A stretch of DNA of 51,183 nucleotides from contig JABDCT010000007.1 in assembly GCA_013287985.1 (NCBI GenBank), positions 1 through 51,183 on the forward strand, written 5' to 3'. The notes beneath the pieces were generated by a model. It did no database searches. It saw only the letters and a program-made list of their open reading frames with translations, and was not told the origin of the DNA. Source of the stretch: Chlamydiota bacterium. GTDB taxonomy: Bacteria > Chlamydiota > Chlamydiia > Chlamydiales > Rhabdochlamydiaceae. The translations under genes and the position numbers were made by a program. This document shows, piece after piece, positions 1 through 8,712 of the stretch (position 1 is its first letter; each line of letters starts with the position of its first letter).

Positions 1-807
1 TTCTCGACATTCCATATCGAGGAGAGGCGCTCCGCCTATCGCGATTTTTTCTATTTCTGCTGCCAAAATGCGGGCGAAGAAACCCTCATTTCCCTTATTC
101 CCTATTTAAGGGAATATAAGATACCTCTTACCAAGAGCTATCTTTTCGGAGACGGTCCCCTTGAAGCTGCGCTCAATGCTGACCAGGTGGAAAATTTTAA
201 GACGCTCGCCCTCTACTTTCCCGATCAAGACCCCTTGATTCTCCATAAGATTTGTGAAAAACCCCATAAATGGGCGCCAGGGCTGATTGAATGGATCACG
301 ACAACAGTTACTTTAGAGCATTTGCGCTCAGTAACAAATGCCGCTAAAGAGTTGCCAGAGGATATCTTACTTAAACAGAAGCCGCTTGACCCGCAAGGTC
401 TCGCACTCTTGAAATGGTTGTATCCCGACCATTTTCTGGTGCGGTTTCCATTAGACAAAGAGATTCTAGTCGCTTTCAGGACGGGAAATAGTGAGAAGTT
501 TAGACTCCTTGAAGCGCTGTACAACAAACCTGTAGATCCTCATCAAAACACCCTTTCCCATTACTTATTCGCTCATCCGGGGATTTGTCAGGCGCTGATA
601 GCGGATATTGAAAAGGGATATTGGACCCATGAGCTTAAAAATAAGCAACGTCAGACACCTGCTGATATTCTGCAAGCGAATAAGGTGCGATTTGCACCTG
701 AGCTCTACGTGCGCCTTCTGAAGGTCCTCTTAAAGCCCAAAATCTCAATCGAACCATTATTACAGCCAGCCCTTGCGACGGAAGATCCAGAGAGCGCAAA
801 CCGATAG
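1..807 (+). CDS. Ankyrin-like hypothetical protein, 5' end outside the window
   Basis: The frame is open from base 1, so the gene begins left of the window; the GTG at 187 is an internal codon. The visible part is about 268 residues of helical, leucine-rich sequence without a signal peptide or membrane segment. It resembles the product of the gene at 1199-2152: both have an aromatic-rich stretch, a helix pair, then a motif of the form P-L-x3-A, then L-x-Y/H-I-C. This suggests degenerate ankyrin-type helical repeats and a paralogous pair. The last 48 bases run antisense into the 3' end of the corA remnant. Function is unknown; a secreted effector is an inference from the family type only. Confidence 0.7.
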   Translation, partial: FSTFHIEERRSAYRDFFYFCCQNAGEETLISLIPYLREYKIPLTKSYLFGDGPLEAALNADQVENFKTLALYFPDQDPLILHKICEKPHKWAPGLIEWITTTVTLEHLRSVTNAAKELPEDILLKQKPLDPQGLALLKWLYPDHFLVRFPLDKEILVAFRTGNSEKFRLLEALYNKPVDPHQNTLSHYLFAHPGICQALIADIEKGYWTHELKNKQRQTPADILQANKVRFAPELYVRLLKVLLKPKISIEPLLQPALATEDPESANR

Positions 808-1308
808 GATTCCCGTAAAGCCCATCACAATAAGAAAAGCAAAGCCGCTCTGTGCCAGCGGGAGATGGACGTTCATGCCATAGATACTGGCGATCATAGT
901 GGGGATACTCAAGATGATCGTTAAGGCAGTCAACAGTTTGATCGTTTTATGCAAGTTGTTCGTGAAGATGATCTGGTAGGCGTTGCGGAGCGAATGGATC
1001 GTTTTTGAGGCGTTATTGCAGATCTCTTCAGACTGGATGAAGGCGTTGCACAAGTCATCGAGCTGTTCGCGCTCTTTTTCAAACAAGCTATTATATTTAG
1101 GAGTGGTAAGTGCCTGCATAGCGACCCTTAATGGGGCTAGACTTGAGAGATATTGATTGAGGATCTCTTCATTTTTGGTCAGTTCTGCAATATCATCACT
1201 ATCCACTCGAGCCATCTCTTTTTCCGCACTGAGTACATTCGTGCGGATGCGGCGGATCTGGTTCGAAAATTCCTGGTTGATCTTGCCTAGTAGATAAGTG
1301 GCTAGGCG
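760..1308 (-). pseudogene. corA: corA magnesium/cobalt transporter, N-terminally truncated remnant
   Basis: The C-terminal part of a CorA channel is clear: a helical stalk, a first membrane helix ending in the signature YGMN, a second membrane helix, and the basic end RRKGWL. Only 151 residues follow the first possible ATG (at 1215), against about 310 in the family. The CorA-like reading continues in frame upstream of that ATG to about 1308 but has no ATG, GTG or TTG before a stop at 1336-1338. The cytoplasmic N-terminal domain is therefore gone. The ankyrin-like gene at 1199-2152 runs into this stretch in another frame and supplies the break. A functional transporter is unlikely. The CorA assignment is confident; loss of function is inferred. 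Confidence 0.82.
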
Positions 1309-2152
1309 ACTGTGTGGGGAGGGAAGGAAGAGGTGTTATAGGTTTATGGTTCGTGATGCGGATATGCGCTGCGGGATGTGTGAGAACGGGGATGTAGTAC
1401 CAAGTGACTTCACTTGCAAAGGCTGTTAACTCGTTTAACCCGTGGATTCTCTGTCCTCGCCTAGTGAAATCGTCCATCTTCTGCTGCGGGAGAGTAATGG
1501 GGTATTGACGGCACCAGTCCTGAACGCCCAGATGGGTCGTAAGCTGATAAGGCAGCTTGCCCTCCGTATTGGGTATAGTGCGCATCTTGCCGAAATCAGC
1601 CTCAAAAGGAGAAGACCAAATCCACAGGAGCACATCATTTTGGAATTGCTCTTTTGACTGACAAATATAGTGCAAAACCCCACTGGTTATAAGGAGATTT
1701 TTGGCTTTCCAGAGAGGGATCAGCAGCTTGAGCAGCTCGAGGTTGCCCGTTTCACATGCCATTTTCAAAGGACTCTCCTTAAACGAATAGAAGTCGACCC
1801 CCTCGCGCTCAAAATAGCGTATGACAAGCTCCACGCGCGCGGGATTTCCACTGCGACATACTCCTAAGAAAAAGGCTTCATAATTCTTGGAATGAAGAAG
1901 CCCTGTGTAGAGGAAATATCTTAAGAATGCAACGTCTTGAGTTTTGCTGAGGAGCGCTCCCAAAAGGAGAGGATCAATCTCCGAAAAAATGGTGACGAGC
2001 CGCTCTAAAAAATGGTGCTTATTTTGATTATACTCTACAAAGGGGATCCTTAAAAAAAGCTCTAAGAGACCTGGTTTTTCTTGAGGATTAGCATCGTGGA
2101 TGGAGGGGACTAATTGTACTTTTACACCGGGAGGAAGACTTGCAACGGACAT
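1199..2152 (-). CDS. Ankyrin-like hypothetical protein with out-of-frame tail
   Basis: The protein has 317 residues and no signal peptide. Residues of about 70-190 look like degenerate ankyrin repeats, for example the stretch SPLKMACETGNLELLKLLIP. It resembles the truncated gene at 1-807. The last 35-40 residues are proline-rich and low in complexity. They are read from DNA that encodes CorA in another frame, so the tail is probably not native but was gained at the junction that broke corA. The ATG lies one base after the stop of the 749-residue ankyrin gene upstream, so the two are probably co-transcribed and translationally coupled. Function is unknown; effector is a guess from the architecture. 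Confidence 0.65.
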   Translation of the reverse strand: MSVASLPPGVKVQLVPSIHDANPQEKPGLLELFLRIPFVEYNQNKHHFLERLVTIFSEIDPLLLGALLSKTQDVAFLRYFLYTGLLHSKNYEAFFLGVCRSGNPARVELVIRYFEREGVDFYSFKESPLKMACETGNLELLKLLIPLWKAKNLLITSGVLHYICQSKEQFQNDVLLWIWSSPFEADFGKMRTIPNTEGKLPYQLTTHLGVQDWCRQYPITLPQQKMDDFTRRGQRIHGLNELTAFASEVTWYYIPVLTHPAAHIRITNHKPITPLPSLPTQSPSHLSTRQDQPGIFEPDPPHPHECTQCGKRDGSSG

Positions 2153-2153
2153 T

Positions 2154-4403
2154 TTACACCATTTTAACTGCTTTAAGTGCTAGAAGAATATGTAAGATAG
2201 CATTATAGCTATATAGTCCATTTTCTTCATCATATATATCTTCCATGTAAGTTTCTCTTTGATCAGCCCGAATAGAACCTTCAACGCCCAGATCGGGGAT
2301 GAATGTGATCCCTCGTTCTTTCAGACGAGAGATTTGCTCCTCCAATGGAAGAGCCTTAAGCTCATCCCGGATCTTCTGATATTTTTGCTCTTCAAAGAGC
2401 CCGGAAATATTATCTCCGAGCCACACGCCTACATCTGAAGGGGGAAACAAAGTAGGACGAGTATTAATGGCGTTATAGAAATACTCGAAAATCATTTTAA
2501 AATTGTAGCGAGATAGAAATATCTCTCTTTGTTTCAAGGTCTCAGAAAGAGGATCATCGATATCGATCGCACAGGGATCGTCAAGATGGATGCGATCTGC
2601 CCCGGGAATATTGAATTCCTTCCCTAGCATAGCCAGGAGCTGATTATAGCGATGCCGGTCGTTATTTGCCATCCCTTCTAAGACCATTTCACGTAGGTTT
2701 TGCAAGTGAGCCAATACCTGCTGCTCAAATGTCGAATTCACCCCAGTAGTGACCCTTAAAGCCTCTTTGCGCGCAGCGTCCTTCCACTCAATCGCACACT
2801 GGCTAGAATTATCCGCAAGTCTCTGAAGAGATTTACGACGTTCTGCGTCGGACACATCGGGCTTCGACAGCTGGTATCCGATGCATTTGTAGAGCTCTTC
2901 GAGTTCAAGATAAAACTCCTCTTCTTTCCCCATACGTATTGCAACATCGGGTTTCCGTGTGCGGATTTTTTCCAATAATTCAAAGAGTTTAGCGCGCTCA
3001 ATTTCAGGAAGGAGTTCGGCTTGTTTTTCTAACTGTTTTAGATCAAATTGACGCGCTTCATCGGATATTTCTATAGTGCGAACGGGAGTGCGTTGGATGT
3101 GAGAAAATTCAAATCGATAATAATAGGATAGAATGTAAGAAAAGAGTTCTACAGAATATTTTTTTATCAGCGACATGCCAAATTGATCCAAAACATCTTC
3201 ATTCAATTGAAGGATTACGTTTTTCAAATGCAAACATTCATACAATTCGAGCGGATTAAAGTCGGGAGCATTATCGGGATGCAAAAGAAAGCGCTGAGGA
3301 AAGAGTAACGCATACTGTTGTAAAAACTCAAAAGTAATACCTCCCTCTTGAGGTGGTGCTTCTTTCAAAAGACCCCATCCCGGAAAGAGTAGCTGAAGGA
3401 CCTCTCCTCCCCCACCCTCACTCAGCAGAGCAACATCGACTGGAGTCTGCCCTTCTAAGTTGACGTAATAAGGTCTTGCTTTGTGGTTTAACAATGCAAT
3501 GACTGCATCCCTATTTCCTAGAGCACAAGCCTCGTGCAAAGCGCTATTTCCCTTGTTATTTGCAAGGTCTACCGTTGCGCCTTTTTCTAATAGTGTATGG
3601 ATTATGGGCGTTTTCCACCTTGCAGCGATATGAAGCGGTTTATCTCCATTGTCATTCTTTGCATTCAGAAGAGGTCGGCCGCCCTTTGCAATCACCTGGT
3701 CGACTAATATCAGGTCGGGATTACCTTGATTACAGAGGAAATGCAAGACTGTGTTTCCTTGCTGATCTTTCTGCAAAATAGGGCAATCTGGACGCTGTAT
3801 GAGCCAGCGCGCCATCTTTGCCTCTCTACGCCAAACCACATTGTGCAAAAGAGGCGTTCCGAGCCTATCGAGAGACTGAATATCGATTAGCATCACATCT
3901 AAAAGCCATTCGGCAAGCGTGATATTCCCTTCTCGGCAGACTTTATGCAAGACATCGATCCAGTCTTCATCCCCGATCTTTTCCATGACGAACTGTAGGA
4001 TTTCAGGAGATGAACATTTATAGACAGTTTGACATATTGCATTGCTGTATGGATCTGAGGCATTAACTCCTAGCTTGAAGAACTCTTCAACCAGGGCAGG
4101 ATTGTTATTCTTAATTGCTTCCTTAATAAGGGTGACAGCAAAGTTACTCTTATCTTTAAAAAACATCCGATCGACTTTAACAAGGCATTCTCTCATCTCT
4201 TTCGGCCAGAGCGCGCACTCTTTCGGAGCAAGTTGGACGATCTCTTTTGCGAGCTCTTTTAGCGACTTGATATCTTGAATGGGTGTGTGATTAAAAAAAG
4301 TCAGCGCATGCTGCAGAGGTTCATACCTCTGCCTTTTTGTAGGCGGAGGCGAATAATAGTTTTCCGTATTCTCTTTTGTTATCTCTCTAACTCTTTTAGG
4401 CAT
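2154..4403 (-). CDS. Large ankyrin-repeat protein
   Basis: The protein has 749 residues. Residues of about 180-345 hold roughly five ankyrin repeats, seen as successive units such as GNTVLHFLCNQGNPDLILVD, KPLHIAARWKTPIIHTLLEKGA and SALHEACALGNRDAVIALLN. The N terminus carries two basic clusters, PKRVRE and PPPTKRQRYE, about 17 residues apart, which resembles a bipartite nuclear localisation signal. The rest is helical without a recognised domain. No signal peptide or membrane segment is seen, as expected for a type III substrate. Ankyrin proteins of intracellular bacteria often act in the host; that role here is inference. It is followed one base later by the smaller ankyrin-like gene. Confidence 0.85.
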   Translation of the reverse strand: MPKRVREITKENTENYYSPPPTKRQRYEPLQHALTFFNHTPIQDIKSLKELAKEIVQLAPKECALWPKEMRECLVKVDRMFFKDKSNFAVTLIKEAIKNNNPALVEEFFKLGVNASDPYSNAICQTVYKCSSPEILQFVMEKIGDEDWIDVLHKVCREGNITLAEWLLDVMLIDIQSLDRLGTPLLHNVVWRREAKMARWLIQRPDCPILQKDQQGNTVLHFLCNQGNPDLILVDQVIAKGGRPLLNAKNDNGDKPLHIAARWKTPIIHTLLEKGATVDLANNKGNSALHEACALGNRDAVIALLNHKARPYYVNLEGQTPVDVALLSEGGGGEVLQLLFPGWGLLKEAPPQEGGITFEFLQQYALLFPQRFLLHPDNAPDFNPLELYECLHLKNVILQLNEDVLDQFGMSLIKKYSVELFSYILSYYYRFEFSHIQRTPVRTIEISDEARQFDLKQLEKQAELLPEIERAKLFELLEKIRTRKPDVAIRMGKEEEFYLELEELYKCIGYQLSKPDVSDAERRKSLQRLADNSSQCAIEWKDAARKEALRVTTGVNSTFEQQVLAHLQNLREMVLEGMANNDRHRYNQLLAMLGKEFNIPGADRIHLDDPCAIDIDDPLSETLKQREIFLSRYNFKMIFEYFYNAINTRPTLFPPSDVGVWLGDNISGLFEEQKYQKIRDELKALPLEEQISRLKERGITFIPDLGVEGSIRADQRETYMEDIYDEENGLYSYNAILHILLALKAVKMV

Positions 4404-4460
4404 GTATTAATTATATAGAATAATACTGATTGTTTCAATATTAAACTAATAATAATACAA

Positions 4461-5750
4461 TTAAACTAATAAGAGCGCTGGATTTTCAAGATATTTCTTC
4501 ATAGACCCAAGGAATCCCGCCGCATCTGCCCCATCGACAACGCGATGGTCGGACGAAAGGGTCAGAGACAGGGTCTTACCCGGGACAACTTGTCCATTTT
4601 TCACGACGGCCTTGTCTTGGATCCCGCCTACAGCCAATATCGCTGCTTGAGGGGGATTGATCACCGCGATGAAATCGCGGATGCCAAACATACCCATATT
4701 GGAAATGGTGAAGGAACCACCCGTGTATTCTTCACGCGCTAATTTGCCTTCTCGCGCGCGTTTTGCTAACCACTTGATTTCAGAAGAGATCTGGCCGAGG
4801 TTTTTGTAATCGGCATAGCGCACAATCGGTGTGATTAGGCCCGCTTCGATGGTGACCGCAACGGAGATATCGATTGTCTTAAAGCGGATGATCGTGTTGT
4901 TCACCGTGTTAAAACCGCTGTTGATGCCCGGATGCTCGCGCAGAGATAGGGCTGCTGCACGCACAATAAAGTCGTTAAAGGTGATCTTGAGCCCTCCGGC
5001 TTTCAGCTCTTCGCGGACACGTACAAGCGTATCGGCATCGATCTCTTGCGTGACGTAAAAATGCGGAACGAAGGTCTTAGACTCTTGCAGGCGGCGGCCG
5101 ATCGCTTTGCGCATCGGTGTTAAGGGCACTTCTTCAAAACTGCCGGGTGAATCGGAGGGGTAGCCCTTCTCTTCAAAGGAGACTGCTGCATCAGGCTGTC
5201 CGCGGTCGATATCGCGGCTCATGATGCGGCCGCTAGGACCTGATCCGGCAATACTAGCCAGATCGATTCCCTTTTCTTGAGCCAGGCGTCTCGCAAGAGG
5301 TGACGCAAGCACGCGGCCTTGGACGCTTTTGCCCATTTGAGGAAATTCATAATGCGTAAGAGCGGGTTCTGGAGTAAAGGCGGGCTGGCGCAGGCCGGGT
5401 GCTGCGGCAGGAGCTTCTGCCGGAGTTTTAGCTGCTTCTTTTTTCTCTTCTACTGGTGTCGCAACTGGCATAGAAACTCCCTCGGGTTTATACCCTTCTA
5501 TACTCTCTGTTTTGCTTTCTGTAAAGACAGCAATCGCCTGGTTCACAATAGCCGATCCGCCTTCAGGAATAATGATCTTGCGCAGGTAGCCTTCATCAAG
5601 GGCATTAAACTCGACGGTCGCCTTGTCGGTTGCAACCTCAATCAGTACGTCGCCCGCTTTGACTTGCGCGCCTTCTTTGATACGCCACTTGACAATTGTC
5701 CCCTCTTCCATGGTGGGAGAAAGTTTGGGCATTGTGAGGGTAAATGGCAT
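4461..5750 (-). CDS. pdhC: Pyruvate dehydrogenase E2, dihydrolipoamide acetyltransferase
   Basis: E2 transfers the acetyl group from lipoamide to CoA. Residues 1-80 form one lipoyl domain with the lipoylated lysine in EVATDKATVEF. A proline/alanine-rich linker follows, then the peripheral-subunit-binding domain at about 148-185 (ASPLARRLAQEKGID and SGPSGRIMSRDI). The C-terminal catalytic domain ends with the active-site motif HRVVDGADAAGFL. The length of 429 residues is normal for a one-lipoyl-domain E2. It is the last gene of the pdhA-pdhB-pdhC operon, eight bases after pdhB. No lipoamide dehydrogenase gene is present nearby, so E3 must be encoded elsewhere. Confidence 0.96.
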   Translation of the reverse strand: MPFTLTMPKLSPTMEEGTIVKWRIKEGAQVKAGDVLIEVATDKATVEFNALDEGYLRKIIIPEGGSAIVNQAIAVFTESKTESIEGYKPEGVSMPVATPVEEKKEAAKTPAEAPAAAPGLRQPAFTPEPALTHYEFPQMGKSVQGRVLASPLARRLAQEKGIDLASIAGSGPSGRIMSRDIDRGQPDAAVSFEEKGYPSDSPGSFEEVPLTPMRKAIGRRLQESKTFVPHFYVTQEIDADTLVRVREELKAGGLKITFNDFIVRAAALSLREHPGINSGFNTVNNTIIRFKTIDISVAVTIEAGLITPIVRYADYKNLGQISSEIKWLAKRAREGKLAREEYTGGSFTISNMGMFGIRDFIAVINPPQAAILAVGGIQDKAVVKNGQVVPGKTLSLTLSSDHRVVDGADAAGFLGSMKKYLENPALLLV

Positions 5751-5758
5751 ACTAGCTC

Positions 5759-6739
5759 CTAACGTAGAACTTCATTTATGGCTTGGACAATGCGCTCTTT
5801 GGTCGGCATCGTCTCTTTTTCCATTACTTTTGAGTAGGGCATCGGCGTTTCTCGCTGGCAGACACGCACAATCGGAGCATCGAGAAAATCGAAGCAGTGC
5901 TCCATCAATTCAAACCCCACTTCCGCACAGATGCCGCTAAAGAGGTGTCCCTCTTCGACGAGCACTGCGTGATGCGTTTTGCGCACAGAATCTGCAAGGG
6001 TGGCGATATCGAGAGGCTTAATCGTGCGCAGGTCGATAATCTCAACGGAAATCCCCTTTTTCGCCACTTCGGCGGCCGCTTCTTTGCACAAATTCACCAT
6101 GCGGCTATGGCTAATCAGCGTGAGGTGCTTGCCTTCTTGCACAATATGCGCTTTACCCAGTGGGACGAGATACTCTTCCGTCGGGATCTCCATCTTTTCG
6201 CCATAGGAGAGCTCATTTTCTAAGAAGAGCACGGGGTTATGGCTGCGGATCGCCGATTTCAGGAGTCCTTTAGCGTCATAGGCATTGCTCGGGGCAACGA
6301 CGATCAAGCCGGGCAGGTTGGCGTAAAGTGCTTCAACGCAGTGGGAGTGTTGTGATGAGACTTGTGCTGCCGCGCCGTTGGGGCCGCGGAAGACAATCGG
6401 GACGGAAAAGCGATTGCCCGACATGTAATGCATTTTAATGGCATTAGAGATGATCTGATCGCAACCGACGAAGGAGAAGTTGAAGCTCATGAATTCGATA
6501 ACAGGACGCAAGCCGCACATCGCCGCACCGACCCCAATACCTGCAAAGCCCAGCTCAGCAATCGGCGTATCGACAACGCGCATCGGTCCATACTTATCGA
6601 GGAGGCCCTTGGTGACTTTGTAGGCGCCATTGTATTCAGCGACCTCTTCACCCATGATAAAGACGCGCGGATCACGTGCCATCTCTTCGTCTAGTGCTTG
6701 GCGTATCGCCTCTCGGATCTCAATTGTCTGTTTTCCCAT
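5759..6739 (-). CDS. pdhB: Pyruvate dehydrogenase E1 component, beta subunit
   Basis: This is the E1 beta chain, which with PdhA decarboxylates pyruvate on thiamine diphosphate and acetylates the E2 lipoyl group. Family features include the N-terminal MGEEVAEYNGAYKVTKGL, the transketolase-type pyrimidine-binding fold and the end region CQRETPMPYS. The frame is open up to 6769, but the start is placed at 6739 (MGKQTIEIREAIRQAL): a GGAG sits eight bases upstream and this Met aligns with the usual E1 beta N terminus. The stop of pdhA is 13 bases before this start. The middle position in pdhA-pdhB-pdhC supports stoichiometric expression. Confidence 0.95.
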   Translation of the reverse strand: MGKQTIEIREAIRQALDEEMARDPRVFIMGEEVAEYNGAYKVTKGLLDKYGPMRVVDTPIAELGFAGIGVGAAMCGLRPVIEFMSFNFSFVGCDQIISNAIKMHYMSGNRFSVPIVFRGPNGAAAQVSSQHSHCVEALYANLPGLIVVAPSNAYDAKGLLKSAIRSHNPVLFLENELSYGEKMEIPTEEYLVPLGKAHIVQEGKHLTLISHSRMVNLCKEAAAEVAKKGISVEIIDLRTIKPLDIATLADSVRKTHHAVLVEEGHLFSGICAEVGFELMEHCFDFLDAPIVRVCQRETPMPYSKVMEKETMPTKERIVQAINEVLR

Positions 6740-6752
6740 TATCCGTTCTCCT

Positions 6753-7775
6753 TCAAGGCGCAAATACATCTTCTTCTAGATGAATCGGATCAGGCCATGG
6801 ACTCTCTTCAGCAAATTTCATCGCAGCGACGATGATCTCCTTCTCCTCTTTATCCATAGCTTTATAGGTCTCCTCATCGAGAGATAAGGCTTTGAGCATG
6901 ATCACGAGCGGATCGCGCTCCATGCATTTGGAGAGTTCTTCTTTCGAGCGGTATGCAGCGGGATCGGAAATAGAGTGTCCGCGGAAGCGCTCTGTAATCA
7001 CCTCGACGAGGACAGGCTTACCTGTCTTCTTCACCTCTTCAAAGACGTGCTGAAATCCAGCATAGCAGCTAAAGAAGTCCATGCCGTCGAAGGTGTAGCC
7101 CTTCATGCCATAGCCGGGTGCCTTGTTCTCGGCAATAGGCTCCACGCTCAGGGCGCGTTTGACATGGGTTCCCATGCCCCATTCATTGTTCTCGATCACG
7201 TAGATGCAAGGGAGATCCCAGAGTGCCGCCATATTGAGCGATTCGTGGAAGGAGCCTTGAGCAACCGCACCATCGCCCATAAAGCAGACGGCGACATCGC
7301 GTTTTTTTCCGGTCTGAATGCCGACTTTTTTCGCATAGCGGATGGCAAATGCAGCGCCGGTTGCAATCGGAATCTGTCCGCCGACGATGCCAAAGCCTCC
7401 CAGCAGCTCTTCTGTAAAGAAGTGCATCGAACCGCCGCGCCCAAGAGCGTTGCCGGTCACCTTGCCGTAGAGTTCAGCCATCAGTTCATTTGGAGTTGCC
7501 CCTAAAAGAAGCGCAAGCGCATGACAGCGATAGGAAGTGATCCACCATTGTGAAATTCCCATCACGCCAACCGCTGCGGTCTGGACAGCCTCTTGGCCCA
7601 TGTAGGAGTGAAAAAAGCCACCGACTTTTCCTTGGAGGTAAGCGGATTCGGCGCGGATCTCAAAATTGCGGATGAGCAGCATCTGCTTGAGAAAACCGAT
7701 CAACTTCTCTTTGCCCAAGGACGCGATCAGCTTCTTCTGGTCATGAGGATAAAACGTATGTTTCACATGTGCCAT
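6753..7775 (-). CDS. pdhA: Pyruvate dehydrogenase E1 component, alpha subunit
   Basis: This is the thiamine-diphosphate-binding alpha chain of E1. The ThDP motif is visible as GDGAVAQGSFHESLNMA followed by IENNEWGMGT. The phosphorylation-loop region TERFRGHSISDPAAYR and the early stretch SYRCHALALLLGA are typical. The length of 340 residues is normal. It is the first gene of the pdh operon. The 200 bases upstream contain a long inverted repeat (7816-7977) that lies between this gene and the small lipoprotein gene on the same strand. A TAAGGA stretch about 14 bases before the ATG is a weak ribosome-binding site. I could not place a firm promoter. Confidence 0.96.
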   Translation of the reverse strand: MAHVKHTFYPHDQKKLIASLGKEKLIGFLKQMLLIRNFEIRAESAYLQGKVGGFFHSYMGQEAVQTAAVGVMGISQWWITSYRCHALALLLGATPNELMAELYGKVTGNALGRGGSMHFFTEELLGGFGIVGGQIPIATGAAFAIRYAKKVGIQTGKKRDVAVCFMGDGAVAQGSFHESLNMAALWDLPCIYVIENNEWGMGTHVKRALSVEPIAENKAPGYGMKGYTFDGMDFFSCYAGFQHVFEEVKKTGKPVLVEVITERFRGHSISDPAAYRSKEELSKCMERDPLVIMLKALSLDEETYKAMDKEEKEIIVAAMKFAEESPWPDPIHLEEDVFAP

Positions 7776-7815
7776 ATCTTCTACAATGTTCCTTAAGGAG
7801 GCTAATTAAATCAAC

Positions 7816-7977
7816 AGACCTCTTGTATAACTTGCTTGGCTTGAAAAAATCGAATATTTTTTAAACTGGTTTTTATCACGCCGACGAGTCGACCGGAATC
7901 GGTCGGTGAGGAGGCGTGGTAAAGACCAGTTAAAAAAGAACGATTTTAGCAAGCCAATGAAGTTATGCATGAGGTCT
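7816..7977 (-). repeat. Long imperfect inverted repeat (hairpin) between lipoprotein gene and pdhA
   Basis: Arms of about 65 bases run from 7816 and end at 7977. They pair with scattered mismatches, starting with AGACCTC at the outside and ending with GGTTTTTATCACGCC against GGCGTGGTAAAGACC inside. A small perfect hairpin sits at the tip (CGACCG-GAAT-CGGTCG). The right arm abuts the TAG of the small lipoprotein gene, and the left arm ends 41 bases before the pdhA ATG. It could be an intercistronic terminator or a fossil palindromic element. Its sequence differs from the elements at 13442, 16424 and 26216, but its position relative to genes is the same. Confidence 0.85.
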
Positions 7978-8131
7978 AATAGGGCATCCCTGGGATCTGT
8001 GCTGTTTGTTGAGAAGCCGGTATCAATAAGGGATTGTTCGTGACAGGAACGCCGCGCAGATCGTCGTCAGAGTGTGCTTGAAAACATCCTGCCATTAAGA
8101 TCAGGGCAAATAGTGGAAGAAGCATTTTCAT
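7976..8131 (-). CDS. Small predicted lipoprotein
   Basis: The open frame extends to 8191, but the start is best placed at 8131: an AAGGAG lies 11 bases upstream and the ATG overlaps the stop of the upstream gene as ATGA. The product has 51 residues: MKMLLPLFALILMAGC at the front, which is a signal peptide ending in a lipobox with Cys16, then a short acidic linker and a proline/glutamine-rich tail. It would be a lipid-anchored envelope peptide. The ATGA overlap points to co-expression with the PLD-like protein. The 3' end touches the inverted repeat at 7816-7977. No homologue is recognised. Confidence 0.7.
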   Translation of the reverse strand: MKMLLPLFALILMAGCFQAHSDDDLRGVPVTNNPLLIPASQQTAQIPGMPY

Positions 8132-8697
8132 GCAGATTTTCTCCTTGGTTTTTTCGGATGTGCATCCAGATAGTGTTGAAACGGTTTGCATTCTGCGATC
8201 TGCATCTTGGCAAATTGCTCGAGGTATTGCTGCGCCACTTCCCTGCTCTCAATCGTCACTGCATTTTCTTGGTGGTGCAGGCTGGCGGCATAGGTAAAGT
8301 TGAACGAGCCGGTCCAGACGAGTGCATTGCCGAAGACACAAAACTTATCGTGCATGAGAGGCCTAGCTCCGCGTTTAGTCTGCTGGCTCTCCCAAACAAA
8401 AACGGGTATCCCCGCTTTGGCAAGTTTACCCAGAGAAGCGCGCGTTCTCAGCGAAGTAGGATCGACAATGACTTCGACGAGTACTCCCCTTTCCTTAGCG
8501 CGCACCAGAGCTGCTGCAATTTCCTTGTGCCCCAAACAATAGACCGCCACCTTGATGCTGCTCTTTTCGCGATCGATCAGGTCAATCAATCGATTGGCCA
8601 TCTGGTCGCGCTGAGAAAAAAAAGCTTGGCACTCTGCAGAGTAGGCACTAAGGACTCCCGTAGAACACAAAAAGAGGATGCAGAATTTGATCATCAC
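8128..8697 (-). CDS. Secreted phospholipase D-like / Nuc-type protein with altered HKD motif
   Basis: The protein has 189 residues with a signal peptide (MMIKFCILFLCSTGVLSAYS). The rest is a single PLD-fold domain of the Nuc/endonuclease type: KVAVYCLGHKEIAAALVRAK, then GVLVEVIVDP, then the motif MHDKFCVFGNALVWTGSFNF. The family motif is HxKx4D; here His and Lys are present, but the Asp position is Gly and the next residue is Asn. This could lower or change activity. One HKD per chain means an active enzyme would have to dimerise. Its stop overlaps the small lipoprotein start. The substrate could be phospholipid or nucleic acid and cannot be decided here. Confidence 0.85.
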   Translation of the reverse strand: MMIKFCILFLCSTGVLSAYSAECQAFFSQRDQMANRLIDLIDREKSSIKVAVYCLGHKEIAAALVRAKERGVLVEVIVDPTSLRTRASLGKLAKAGIPVFVWESQQTKRGARPLMHDKFCVFGNALVWTGSFNFTYAASLHHQENAVTIESREVAQQYLEQFAKMQIAECKPFQHYLDAHPKKPRRKSA

Positions 8698-8712
8698 GGG
8701 TATATATTATCT

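Noticed and set aside
8074-8712. N-terminal extension of the exonuclease
   Set aside because: The upstream part is antisense to the PLD and lipoprotein genes; the exonuclease fold starts right at the ATG at 8713.
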